Assembly (NCBI RefSeq): GCF_019145435.1
Contig: NZ_JAHSTS010000001.1
Location: 1,936,001 to 2,000,000 of the forward strand
Direction: 5' to 3'
Length of the DNA: 64,000 bases
From: Pseudomonas ekonensis
Lineage (GTDB): Bacteria; Pseudomonadota; Gammaproteobacteria; Pseudomonadales; Pseudomonadaceae
Positions 18,836 through 27,983 of the stretch are shown here, piece by piece. Within the stretch, counting starts at the first letter, position 1, and each line of letters starts with the position of its first letter. The notes below the pieces were generated by a model that searched no databases, had not been told where the DNA came from, and saw only the letters and a program-made list of their open reading frames with translations. A program made the translations under genes and the position numbers.

Positions 18836-19425
18836 GGCAGCTCCCACAGGTCGCGCACGTCGCGCCCGGCGATGCGGATCAGCAACAGGCTCAGCACGGC
18901 GAGGGCGAACAGGCCGATGCCCGGCAGCACGTCCAGCATGCCCGCCAGCTTGAACACCGCCACCATCGCGCCGAGCAGGCACACCTCCAGCATGCTCCAG
19001 GGGCGCAGGGTCTCCAGCCAGCGCATGCACAGCTTGAAGCCCGGCGCCCGGTGCGCGCCGAGGGCGAAGCTCAGCACCCAGACCAGCAGCACCAACTGGA
19101 ACGCCGGGGCGATGATGATCGCGATCGCCGCGACCATGGCCATGAAGGTGATCGGCCCCTGGCTCAGGGCGAGCACCGAGTCCCACAGCGTCGCGCTGTT
19201 CTTCAGGCCCTTCATGCTGATGCTCATCACCGGGTAGAAATTGGCGAACAGCCACAGCATGGCGGCGGTGAAGCTCAGGGCCAGGCGCTGCTGCACGTTC
19301 ATCCCGCTGTAGCGCTGGAGCACGCCGCCGCAGCGCACGCAGAGGGTCTTCTGGTGCTTGGCGAGCGTGGCCTTGCGGTACACGCCATCGCAGTGCTCGC
19401 AGATGATCAGGTCGGTGCTGGCCAT
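18832..19425 (-). CDS. Paraquat-inducible protein A-like membrane protein (first half)
   Basis: 197 aa. A zinc ribbon (CEHCDGVY, CVRCGGVL) precedes four membrane helices (LWLFANFYPVMSISM, ITFMAMVAAIAIIIAPAF, WSMLEVCLLGAMVAVFKL, IGLFALAVLSLLLIRIAG). The FYPVMS turn matches NLLPVM in the partner, showing the internal duplication from which the pair derives. Stop and start of the next gene overlap (18832-18835), so the two halves are co-translated and probably form one complex. Confidence 0.87.
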   Translation of the reverse strand: MASTDLIICEHCDGVYRKATLAKHQKTLCVRCGGVLQRYSGMNVQQRLALSFTAAMLWLFANFYPVMSISMKGLKNSATLWDSVLALSQGPITFMAMVAAIAIIIAPAFQLVLLVWVLSFALGAHRAPGFKLCMRWLETLRPWSMLEVCLLGAMVAVFKLAGMLDVLPGIGLFALAVLSLLLIRIAGRDVRDLWELP

Positions 19426-19497
19426 GGGCGCGCTCGACGGAAAACGGGGAAGGGGAGACTCATTGAATATAGAAGGGCGGGGGCAATCGGCAAGCGC

Positions 19498-19527
19498 AAA
19501 AAAGCGGCCCGGACATTCCGGGCCGCT
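19498..19527 (-). terminator. Rho-independent terminator of the alpha/beta hydrolase gene
   Basis: Read on the minus strand, AGCGGCCCGG and its complement form a 10-bp stem with a 5-nt loop followed by six T. It ends the gene that stops at 19541. Confidence 0.88.
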
Positions 19528-19540
19528 GGTTGGCGAGCGG

Positions 19541-20599
19541 TCAAAGGCGGTCGGCGTCGACGATTGCTTTGGCGAACGCCTGCGGGTTTTCCTGGGGCAG
19601 GTTGTGGCCGATGCCGCCGTCGATCAGGCGGAACTGGTACTTGCCGGTGAAGCGCTTGGCGTAGTCCTCCGGGGCCGGGTGCGGCGCGCCGTTGGCGTCG
19701 CCTTCCAGGGTGATGGTCGGCACGCCGATGGACGGTGCGGTGGCGAGTTTCTGCTCCAGCGCCTCGTAGCGGCGCTCGCCCTGCACCAGGCCCAGGCGCC
19801 AGCGGTAGTTGAACACGGTGATGGCGACGTGGTCGGGGTTCTCCAGCGCCTTGGCGCTGCGGTCGAAGGTGGCATCGTCGAAGGCCCATTTCGGCGAGGC
19901 GGTCTGCCAGATCAGCTTGGCGAAGTCGTGGGTGTTCTTCGCGTAGCCGGCGGCGCCGCGGTCGGTGGCGAAGTAGAACTGATACCACCATTGCAGCTCG
20001 GCCTTGGGCGGCAGCGGGTTCTTGCCGGCGGCCTGGTTGCCGATCAGGTAGCCGCTGACCGACACCAGCGCCTTCACACGCTCCGGCCACAGCGCCGAGA
20101 CGATGTCCGCCGAACGCGCGCCCCAGTCGTAGCCGCCGAGCACGGCTTGCTTGATCTTCAGGGCGTCCATGAAGTCGATGACGTCGCTGGCCAGGGCGGC
20201 GGGCTGGCCGTTGCGCGGGGTCTGTCGGGACAGGAAGCGGGTGTCGCCGTAGCCGCGGGCGTAGGGCATCAGCACGCGGTAGCCCTTGGCCGCCAGCAGC
20301 GGTGCGACGTCGTCGTAGCTGTGGATGTCGTAGGGCCAGCCGTGCAGCAGGATCACCACCGGGCCGTCGGCCGGGCCGGTTTCGGCGTAGGCCACGTCCA
20401 GCAGGCCGGCCTTGACGTGCTTGAGCGGGCCGAACGGCAGGTCGGCCTTCACGCTGGCGGCGGCAGGCTGGGCTGCGTCAGGCGTGGCGGCCTGGGCCAC
20501 GCCGAACGCGCCGAACTGCATCAGCGCGGCGGCAAGCACCGACAGTCCCAGCAGACGGCGGCTGGTGGCGGAAGAGGTGGCGTGCAGGGCTGGCTTCAT
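19541..20599 (-). CDS. Exported alpha/beta hydrolase (epoxide hydrolase / dehalogenase-like)
   Basis: 352 aa. The N terminus has a signal peptide with paired arginines (SRRLLGLSVLAAALMQ) ending near VAQAA; Sec or Tat export is possible. The fold shows LLHGWPYDIHSY (oxyanion loop), nucleophile aspartate in GGYDWGARSA and the histidine in GIGHNLPQE. A nucleophilic Asp in GYDWG is typical of epoxide hydrolases and haloalkane dehalogenases rather than serine esterases. The substrate is unknown. Start at 20599 has AAGGAG 8 nt upstream; the ATG at 20617 does not. A strong terminator follows. Confidence 0.85.
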   Translation of the reverse strand: MKPALHATSSATSRRLLGLSVLAAALMQFGAFGVAQAATPDAAQPAAASVKADLPFGPLKHVKAGLLDVAYAETGPADGPVVILLHGWPYDIHSYDDVAPLLAAKGYRVLMPYARGYGDTRFLSRQTPRNGQPAALASDVIDFMDALKIKQAVLGGYDWGARSADIVSALWPERVKALVSVSGYLIGNQAAGKNPLPPKAELQWWYQFYFATDRGAAGYAKNTHDFAKLIWQTASPKWAFDDATFDRSAKALENPDHVAITVFNYRWRLGLVQGERRYEALEQKLATAPSIGVPTITLEGDANGAPHPAPEDYAKRFTGKYQFRLIDGGIGHNLPQENPQAFAKAIVDADRL

Positions 20600-20779
20600 G
20601 GGAACTCTCCTTGGCATGGGATGGGCGAGGGGTTCCGGCTGAACCCTTCAAGCTTGGGATCCAGTAAAGCGCAGGGACGTATCCGGGCTGTTTCCGGTTG
20701 CGTTGCCAGATGCCGGGGGATGTATCCCGAAGGCCTTCGTACACACTGAGATACAAACCCGCTGCAGTGGGAACCAGAC

Positions 20780-21245
20780 CTGTGGTGTGCAGGGATGCTG
20801 CGGACAGCCGGGATCCGTTGTAGGAGCCAGCCTGCTGGCGATGGCGGCGGGTCAGGCAACAGAGATGTTGGCTGTGCTGGCCTCATCGCTGGCAAGCCAG
20901 CTCCCACAGATTTTGTGGTGTGCAGGGATGCTGCGGGCCGCCGGGATCCGTTGTAGGAGCCAGCCTGCTGGCGATGGCGGTGGGTCAGGCAACAACGATG
21001 TCGGCAATGCCGGCCTCATCGCTGGCAAGCCAGCTCCCACAGGTATCTCTGGTGCCCGCAGAATCTATGTGCACCACAAAACCCTGTGGGAGCTGGCTTG
21101 CCAGCGATGGGTGTGGGTCAGGCAACAGAGATGTCGGCTGAACCGGCCTCATCGCTTGCAGGCAAGCTCCTACAGGTTTTGTGGTGTGCAGGGATGCTGC
21201 GGGCAGCCGGGATCCCTTGTAGGAGCCAGCCTGCTGGCGATGGCG
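20780..21245. repeat. REP array with 133-bp period, inverted relative to the 53.8-kb array
   Basis: Four REP-bearing units start at 20820, 20953, 21086 and 21219, each exactly 133 bp apart. Each unit holds GTAGGAGCCAGCCTGCTGGC or its variant, then CAGCAGGCTGG/GCTTGCAGGCAAGC-type palindromes. The linker GGTGTGCAGGGATGCTGCGG recurs, and its reverse complement is the linker of the array at 53.8-54.3 kb. The array fills the gap between the hydrolase and the channel gene. Confidence 0.92.
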
Positions 21246-21250
21246 GTGTC

Positions 21251-23635
21251 TCAGGCGGAAGGCGGGGGTTTCGCCAACTCGATCCCCTCGGCCCCCAGGC
21301 GCTTGAGGATCTCGAACAGCAGGTCGCTCTTGGTGGTGCCGACGATTCGGGGGCTGGCGACGTAGCCGGTCACGGTCAAGGTGATGCCGTCGGGCGAGAG
21401 TTTGCTGAAGCGCACGAACGGCGCCGGTTTTTCCAGGAGGGTCTCGTGTTCGCGGTAGGTGTCGAGCAGCAGGTTCTTCACCTGCTCCGGGTCGATGTCC
21501 AGCGGGAACATCAGCTCCAGGGTCGCCACGCCCTGGGCGCTGCCGCCGAGGGTGACGTTGCGCAGGTTCTGCGAGATCAGTTGCGAGTTGGGCACGATCA
21601 CGATCGAACGGTCGCTCAACTGGATCTCCGTGGCGCGCACATTGATGCGGCGGATATCGCCCTCCACCCCGCTGATGCTGATCAGGTCGCCGACCTTCAC
21701 CGGCCGCTCCGTCAGCAGGATCAGCCCCGACACGAAATTCTTGACGATCTCCTGCAGGCCGAAGCCGATGCCCACCGACAGGGCGCTGACGATCCACGCC
21801 AGGTTCGTCCATTGCACCCCCAACGACGACAGCGTCAGCAGGATCACGAACGCATAGCCGATGTTGGAGAACAGCGTGCTGAGCGACGCGCACATGCCCG
21901 GATCCATGTCGGTCTTGGGCAGGAACTCATTGTCGAGCCAGCGGCGCAGGGCGCGGATCAGGTAGATGCCGATCATCAGCGCCAGCACCGCATTGAGCAG
22001 ATGCCCCGGCACGATGTTGAGCTTGCGCAGGCCGGCGCCGCCGAGGATCGCCACCACGTTGCTGATCAGCTGCCCCAGCGTGGTGCCGATGCCGCCGACG
22101 AACAGGGTGATCACCGTCAGCAGCAACAGCGCGGCGCGGCCGAAGCCGGCCAGCAAAATCGACAACTGGTCCAGGCGCCGGTCGCTCATGCCCAGCAAGT
22201 GCTTGAGCGCCTTGCCGCTGGCGTGGCGGGGCGAGAACAGGAACTCGCAGCCGTCCTTGAACAGCTGCATCAGCAGGTAGAAACCGGTCAGGACGATGTA
22301 GCTCCAGAGCAACTCGTAGATCACGAAGCGGGCCAGCGACACATAACCGGTGAGCAGGGCGATCAGCGACACCACCATCGACAGGCAGGCGACCGCGTAA
22401 ACCACCCCCGCCAACGTGCTGATCTCCGCCGAGGGGCCGTTGGCCGCCATCAGCGCGTTGCGCACCTGGCCGGTGCGCACCAGCATCGTCACGATGATCG
22501 CCATCACCAACAGGGCGACCACCCCGCGGATGCCCATCACCAGTTGGCTGCTCATGCCCGCAGCGGTACACAGCTGCGACAGCGTCACCAGCGCCAGCAG
22601 CGTCCCGGCCAGCAGCCGCGCAAACGGCTTGAGCGCGCTCGCCACCGGGTCGGCGATGTCCGGCAGGCGCCACGACGGGTGCTCGGTGGACAGCAGCGCC
22701 CGGCTCAGGCCCGTGATCATCACGCAGGCGTACACGGTCTTCTCGAACTCGGTGGAAAAGCTTGCCAGCATCGGCGTCAGCGGCTCGTTGCGGGTGCAGG
22801 CGTAGTACAGCAATTGCAGGGCCACGCCGGTGGTGAACAGGGTGGCGATGGCCGACGCGCAGGCCAGCGAGCTGCGGCGCAGGCGGCCCTCGGGCATGCG
22901 GTGGATGCAGAACTGCGTCATCTGCCGCTCGGCGAGCCGCCGCCCCAGCGTCCAGAACAGCAGGGCCAGCAGCACCAGCACGCAGGTGTAGAAACGCTGG
23001 CCGGGCTTCCACACCTCGGCGCCGGTCTCCTTCACCTGAGCGATGAATTCGCCCAGGCGCTGGCGGTCGTCCGCCGACGGTTCGAGCATCGGCGCCCAGA
23101 AGTCCGGGTTGAGGATGCTCAGCGTGCCCAGGGTCAGTTCGCTTTCCAACAGGTTGCGGCGGATGCCGGCGATCTGGTTGATCAGGTCGGTGGCGCTTTG
23201 CTTGAGGGTGGCCAGGTTCTTCAGGGCCGTGTCCACTTTGGCTTTCTGCGCCGTGAGCGTGGCCCGCTGCGCCGCGATGTCGGCCTGCTCCGGCGCCACG
23301 CCTTCGGCCGGCGTGGCGCCGAGCACGCCCAATTGCACCGTCAGTTGCGCCTGTTGCGGCAGCAGCGCGGCGGACAGCCGGTCGATGTCCAGGATGTAAT
23401 CCTGCACCCGGTCCTGGGGCGCTTCGAGCTGGTTGTAGTTGCTGGCCGAGGAAATCTCTTGCTTGAGGCCGTCGAGCCGTTGCTGCAACGCCTGCAAATC
23501 CTCCGCCGTCACCCCCGGCAGCGGCGCGGCGCCGGCATCGGCGGCCTGCGCCACGTCCTCGGCCGACACGCCGACGGCCATCGGGCCGAACAGCACCAGG
23601 GCGACGAACAGCAATGACTTCAAGGCGTTGCGCAT
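21251..23635 (-). CDS. Large mechanosensitive channel protein (DUF3772 + MscS)
   Basis: 794 aa. A signal peptide (cleavage near VGVSA) is followed by a periplasmic coiled-coil region (about 40-200, LQALQQRLDGLKQEISS), then about ten membrane helices and a C-terminal MscS domain. The pore-lining helix region is IVSALSVGIGFGLQEIVKNF followed by FVSGLILLTERPVKVGD and PNSQLIS, the MscS beta-domain signature. Length and N-terminal domain fit MscK/DUF3772 channels, which release solutes at hypo-osmotic shock. It is transcribed alone; the stop lies directly at the edge of the REP array. Confidence 0.92.
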   Translation of the reverse strand: MRNALKSLLFVALVLFGPMAVGVSAEDVAQAADAGAAPLPGVTAEDLQALQQRLDGLKQEISSASNYNQLEAPQDRVQDYILDIDRLSAALLPQQAQLTVQLGVLGATPAEGVAPEQADIAAQRATLTAQKAKVDTALKNLATLKQSATDLINQIAGIRRNLLESELTLGTLSILNPDFWAPMLEPSADDRQRLGEFIAQVKETGAEVWKPGQRFYTCVLVLLALLFWTLGRRLAERQMTQFCIHRMPEGRLRRSSLACASAIATLFTTGVALQLLYYACTRNEPLTPMLASFSTEFEKTVYACVMITGLSRALLSTEHPSWRLPDIADPVASALKPFARLLAGTLLALVTLSQLCTAAGMSSQLVMGIRGVVALLVMAIIVTMLVRTGQVRNALMAANGPSAEISTLAGVVYAVACLSMVVSLIALLTGYVSLARFVIYELLWSYIVLTGFYLLMQLFKDGCEFLFSPRHASGKALKHLLGMSDRRLDQLSILLAGFGRAALLLLTVITLFVGGIGTTLGQLISNVVAILGGAGLRKLNIVPGHLLNAVLALMIGIYLIRALRRWLDNEFLPKTDMDPGMCASLSTLFSNIGYAFVILLTLSSLGVQWTNLAWIVSALSVGIGFGLQEIVKNFVSGLILLTERPVKVGDLISISGVEGDIRRINVRATEIQLSDRSIVIVPNSQLISQNLRNVTLGGSAQGVATLELMFPLDIDPEQVKNLLLDTYREHETLLEKPAPFVRFSKLSPDGITLTVTGYVASPRIVGTTKSDLLFEILKRLGAEGIELAKPPPSA

Positions 23636-23826
23636 GAGAAGGCCCGATTCCGGTTGATCACACAGTCTATGAGGTTAGGTGATCGAGCCCGGCGCCGATG
23701 AAAAGTTTCACGGTGCCCGGGGCCTGTCCGTGATGGGCACCCGGCTCACCCGGACACACTGTGACGCCTGAACATCGCGTCGGGGCCGTGGGCGCGATTG
23801 TTCGATCCGGCGAGGCTGCACCGACC

Positions 23827-24447
23827 TCAACGCTTGCTGAACGCCAACCGTGCCGCAAACAGCACAAAGATCATCCCGGTGGTGCGGTCCATCCAGCGGA
23901 TCACGCTTTCCCGGCGCAGAAACCCCGACAACGGCTGCGTCGCGCCGATCAGCACCATCGACCACACCAGCCCCAGCACCACATGGATGCTCACCAGCCC
24001 GAACGTCCACGCCACCAGCGGCTGCCCCTGGGGAATGAACTGCGGCAGAAACGACACATAGAAAATCCCGACCTTGGGGTTGAGCACATTGCCCAGCATG
24101 CCCTTGAGGAACCAGTTGCCCCCGGCCTTGCCGTTGGCCTCGGCGGGCGCCAGCGAACGGCGAGGGCGCAGCAGCATGTTCACCCCGAGCCACGCCAGGT
24201 ACGCCGCGCCGCAATACTTCAGCAGGTTGTAGCCCAGCTCCGACACCGCAATCAGCGCCCCCAACCCGAACGCCACCGCCGCGCCCCACACCAGGCACCC
24301 GGCATTGACCCCCAACGCCGCCCGAAACGCCTGCCGCTTGCCCTCCACCGTAGCGGTGCGCAACACCAACGCCGTGTCGAGCCCGGGAGTGAGGGTCAAC
24401 AGCGTGGCGGCAAACGTGAAGGCGAGAAGATTGTCGGCGATGGACAT
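23827..24447 (-). CDS. LysE/RhtB family amino acid exporter
   Basis: 206 aa, six hydrophobic segments. The N terminus MSIADNLLAFTFAATLLTLT with PGLDTALVLRTA matches the LysE signature (PGPx in most members, here PGLD). FLKGMLGNVLNPKVGIFYVS is the second conserved region. The start at 24447 is chosen because LysE proteins begin at this point; the open frame extends 11 codons further. The substrate cannot be told from sequence. Confidence 0.88.
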   Translation of the reverse strand: MSIADNLLAFTFAATLLTLTPGLDTALVLRTATVEGKRQAFRAALGVNAGCLVWGAAVAFGLGALIAVSELGYNLLKYCGAAYLAWLGVNMLLRPRRSLAPAEANGKAGGNWFLKGMLGNVLNPKVGIFYVSFLPQFIPQGQPLVAWTFGLVSIHVVLGLVWSMVLIGATQPLSGFLRRESVIRWMDRTTGMIFVLFAARLAFSKR

Positions 24448-24490
24448 GACGGCACAGGCTCCGGGGGAAGGTGCGGGCACGTTAGCCTGT

Positions 24491-24958
24491 TCACGCCGGC
24501 GGATCCAGCAACGACACCAACCGCGCCTCCAGCGAAGCGCCGTCCATCTCCAGCAACACCAACGTCACCGGCAACCTGAACCGCCGCGGCCCGGCACTGC
24601 CGGGGTTGATGTACAAGCGCCCGTCGCGCCGCTCGATCAAGGGTTTGTGGGAATGGCCGGTGATGACAAGTGAAATGGCCGGGTCTAGATCGGCGGGGAC
24701 GTCGGCGATGTTGTGAACCAAAAGGGTGGGGTGGCCGTGCAAGTCGAAGGTGAGCAGGTCGGGCAGATCCTGCGCCCAGGGGCTGTTCACGTCGTTGTTG
24801 CCGCGCACGGCGTGGACGGGGGCGATGGCGGCGAGTTGGGTGAGGATGTCCGGGTTGCCGATGTCGCCGGCGTGGATGATGAGGGAACAGCCTTGGATCG
24901 CGGCCAGGGCTTCGGGGCGGAGGAGGTTGTGGGTGTCGGAGAGGATGGCGGTGGGCAT
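24491..24958 (-). CDS. YfcE/MJ0936-type metallophosphoesterase
   Basis: 155 aa. All metal-site motifs are present in order: SDTHN, HAGDIGN, VRGNNDV, VITGHSHKPL and INPGSAGPRRF. Small proteins of this type are phosphodiesterases acting on cyclic or artificial diesters. The start is the ATG just before PTAILSDTH, as in relatives. The gene lies 43 bp upstream of the LysE gene in the same direction and may share a transcript. Confidence 0.9.
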   Translation of the reverse strand: MPTAILSDTHNLLRPEALAAIQGCSLIIHAGDIGNPDILTQLAAIAPVHAVRGNNDVNSPWAQDLPDLLTFDLHGHPTLLVHNIADVPADLDPAISLVITGHSHKPLIERRDGRLYINPGSAGPRRFRLPVTLVLLEMDGASLEARLVSLLDPPA

Positions 24959-25237
24959 GGGGGGATCCGGGGGATGGTTTCGGCCAGAGGTAATCACTCA
25001 GAATGGCAGCTATCGGCCAAAAGCGGTCGTTCTGGATTGGCAGGAAGTGGCTGATTGCGCCCACTGAGACAGCTATATCCAAACAAATAGCCAACCGTTT
25101 TTGCGAACCCGTGTATTGCTGGCGATCAGTGAGTCCGATCGGCTGCTCCATCAAAGGAGCTAGCTTATCGGTAGTGGCGAAAAGCTACACGTCAACTATC
25201 TTCTCGAACGGCACCTCGACCGTTACGGAGAGCAGGG

Positions 25238-27835
25238 ATGGCTGATGTAGCGAATGAAGCAATCGGGATCAACGACTTTGAAAAGTGGTTGAATGAACGG
25301 AGTGGTTGGCTTCAGGCAGCCGCCAAGCGGCTTATCGACAACAAACGTTTGCCAAATGAGGTCGAAATTGCAGAGCTGGTTCGGCTCACCAAAGTGGAGG
25401 CTGCGAAGCAGGGTGACCCTGGGTTCCTGAAGGTAGCTCCTGGTGCATTTTCGGCTGGGGCGGTTCAACGGGTGGTGCGGGTCGAAGAGTTAACCCAAGT
25501 TTTCGGGGTTAATGCGATTAAGCCTGGTGCATCTTTACCATTTGGAACGGGCAGTTTGACTGTCATCTACGGGCAAAATGGTTCGGGGAAAAGTGGTTTT
25601 GCTCGTCTGCTCAAACAGCTTTGTGGATCTCGTTCACGGGACGAAATCCGCCCGAACGTATTTAGCGATGAAGAGCACGCTTGTAGTGCTCAATGCCGAA
25701 TCACGATTGATGGCATTTCCCGAGATATTAATTGGCATGCTGGTGCCGAGCCCCATGCAATGCTCAAGTACGCCCAAGTATTTGATTCGAAGGCCGCAAG
25801 TCAATACATGGGGCGCACTGAGTCGAGCTATGAACCGAGCAGCATGCGGTTCATCTCCATGCTCATTCAGATATCGGGCATGGTTTCTGATGAGCTGGGG
25901 CGGGAGAAGGGAAGGCTCGTTAGTGCCCTGCCACAGTTCCCAGGTGATCTCTCAGATACTGCCGAGAAGACTTGGTTCTCCTCTCTCAAAGCTTCCGTTT
26001 CTGCTGAGAAGGTGGAGGCGTATTGCCGGTATGGAAAAGATTTGGATGACGAGCGGGTCAAGGCTGAGGCTCTACTCGCAGAAAAAGATATCGCGGGTCG
26101 CTTGGTTGCAATTGGCAAGGAAAGTGTTGCCATCGAAAGCATCAAGCAGGCGATGAAACTTTTGAAAGAAGGCCTCGCGGACGATAAGGCTGATGAGCTG
26201 TCGAAGGCGAAAGTATCGGCGGTTGCAGCGCGAAAGGCGGCCAACGAAGTTGCGCAGCAGGCATTCGCGAATGCTCCCCTTCAAGGTGTGGGTGAAGCGG
26301 CCTGGAAGCTCATGTGGGAGCAGGCGCGCGCCTATTCCATTGCTCATGCATATCATGGTCACGAATTTCCCGTTACTTCAGACGGTGCGCACTGCGTGCT
26401 CTGTCAGCAAGAGCTTACGGCTGACGGCGCCACTCGGCTCAAAAGCTTCGAGGCTTTCGTCACCGCTGGTCTCGAGACTGCGGCGAAAACTGCGGAGGCC
26501 ACCAGTACGGCATTGATCGCGAAGGTAATTCAGGTGCCTTCGATTGAAGACTGGATTGCGCGCCTGGCTCAATTGCAATTCGACGAGGCCACGGCCCGTG
26601 CTTGGTATGAGTCGTTAAAGTCTAGGCGGGCACTGTTTGTGGAGTGTGCTGCCGTTGGAGATATTTCTGCGTTCGATTGGGCTCCTATCGATCAGGCACT
26701 GGAAAAACGAGCTGCCGATTTACTTGCTGAAAAGACCAACCTCACCCAGCTGCAGCAGGATGGGCAGCGGCAGCAGGTCGAGAAACGAGTGAAACAACTC
26801 AAGGCGCTTCAGTGGCTGTCACAGAACAAGCCGGCGATTCTCGCGGAGCGTGAGCGGCTAGTAGCTGTAGATCTGCTAGATAGAGCAACTAAGTTAACGG
26901 CCACCAATTCGTTGACAACCAAGCGTACCGAGCTTGGACGTACGGAGCTTGATGCTGGATATCAGGCCCGCTTTGATGAGGAGTTGAAATCCCTTGGTGG
27001 ACGACGGTTGCCAGTTGTGCCGCAGAGCAGGGCTCAAGGAAAAGGAGTTATCACATTTGGGCTCGCCCTTGTTGGTGCTCGGGCTGGCTTCACTCCTGAT
27101 GTCGTACTCAGTGAAGGCGAAACCCGTATTGTTGCACTGGCAGCATTCCTGGCCGACACAACCGGTTCAAACCAGCTTGCCCCCTTCATTTTTGATGACC
27201 CGATTTCGTCTTTAGATCAGGATTTCGAGGAAAGGGTTGTTACCCGGCTTGTCGAGTTGGCGAAGACTCGACAGGTCATCATCTTCACTCACCGCCTCTC
27301 CTTGATTGCACTTGTCGAGGCTGTAATAAAAAAACACGGTGAGAATCCGGCTAACGAGAAAATTACCCACACCGTGCAGTCGCTTCGACGTCTGGATAAG
27401 GTTTCGGGAATTCTGGCGCAACACAATCTGCGGGATGCCAAGCCCGACAAGGCGCTTAATGCGATTAGAGATCACGTCATCCCCAGGCTCAAAAATCATC
27501 AGGCCGATGCCGACGCAGACGGTTATGACCTCACCGTGAAGAGCGCCTGCAGTGATTTTCGGATCATCTTAGAACGAACAGTGGAACTCATCCTCTTGAA
27601 TGACGTAGTTATTCGTTTCAGACGGGACGTAATGACTAAAGGAAAGCTAAGAGGCGTTGCTAAGGTAATGGCAGAGGACTGCGATTTTATCGACCGGTTA
27701 ATGACCAGGTATTCAGTGTACGAACACTCGCAGTCAGATGAGCTGCCTCAGGTTCCGGTCGAACTCGATGAGTTCGAGCGAGATGTCTTGGAACTCATTG
27801 CATGGATGGACGAATTCAAAGCTCGAGCCAATTGA
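25238..27835 (+). CDS. SMC/PrrC-type ATPase with zinc hook, possible defence ribonuclease
   Basis: 865 aa. Walker A is YGQNGSGKSGFARLL (about 112-119). A coiled coil of about 400 residues is split by a zinc-hook motif HCVLC (385-389). The ABC signature is VVLSEGETR (about 624) and Walker B is FIFDDPISSLD (650-660), then IIFTHRLSLI. This is the AAA_13 layout of PrrC and RloC, ATPases whose C-terminal domain cuts tRNA anticodons after phage infection. The C-terminal part has R775-x3-E779 (FRIILE) and R824-x5-H830 (RYSVYEH), compatible with an anticodon-nuclease or HEPN active site; this is inference. No partner restriction genes are adjacent. Base composition is clearly lower in GC than the flanks, a sign of transfer. 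Start ATG has GGAG 8 nt upstream. Confidence 0.8.
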   Translation: MADVANEAIGINDFEKWLNERSGWLQAAAKRLIDNKRLPNEVEIAELVRLTKVEAAKQGDPGFLKVAPGAFSAGAVQRVVRVEELTQVFGVNAIKPGASLPFGTGSLTVIYGQNGSGKSGFARLLKQLCGSRSRDEIRPNVFSDEEHACSAQCRITIDGISRDINWHAGAEPHAMLKYAQVFDSKAASQYMGRTESSYEPSSMRFISMLIQISGMVSDELGREKGRLVSALPQFPGDLSDTAEKTWFSSLKASVSAEKVEAYCRYGKDLDDERVKAEALLAEKDIAGRLVAIGKESVAIESIKQAMKLLKEGLADDKADELSKAKVSAVAARKAANEVAQQAFANAPLQGVGEAAWKLMWEQARAYSIAHAYHGHEFPVTSDGAHCVLCQQELTADGATRLKSFEAFVTAGLETAAKTAEATSTALIAKVIQVPSIEDWIARLAQLQFDEATARAWYESLKSRRALFVECAAVGDISAFDWAPIDQALEKRAADLLAEKTNLTQLQQDGQRQQVEKRVKQLKALQWLSQNKPAILAERERLVAVDLLDRATKLTATNSLTTKRTELGRTELDAGYQARFDEELKSLGGRRLPVVPQSRAQGKGVITFGLALVGARAGFTPDVVLSEGETRIVALAAFLADTTGSNQLAPFIFDDPISSLDQDFEERVVTRLVELAKTRQVIIFTHRLSLIALVEAVIKKHGENPANEKITHTVQSLRRLDKVSGILAQHNLRDAKPDKALNAIRDHVIPRLKNHQADADADGYDLTVKSACSDFRIILERTVELILLNDVVIRFRRDVMTKGKLRGVAKVMAEDCDFIDRLMTRYSVYEHSQSDELPQVPVELDEFERDVLELIAWMDEFKARAN

Positions 27836-27898
27836 TGTCAAATGACGAGCAGCCTTCAGTGAATGGGTCGCTTGCGAGGGCTCGTGCGGTTAGCGTAA

Positions 27899-27943
27899 AA
27901 AAGGGGACGGATCTATTATCAAAAAATAGATCCGTCCCCTTTT
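27899..27943. repeat. Perfect 19-bp inverted repeat
   Basis: The arms AAAAGGGGACGGATCTATT and its exact complement enclose a 7-nt loop. It lies 63 bp after the ATPase stop and before the convergent protease stop. This GGGGACGG hairpin type is widely dispersed in bacterial genomes, from memory. It may work as a terminator for both genes, since both sides end in A/T runs. Confidence 0.88.
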
Positions 27944-27983
27944 CGGTTCGTCTCGCACCTCAGAGGTCAAACTCACAGATTCT

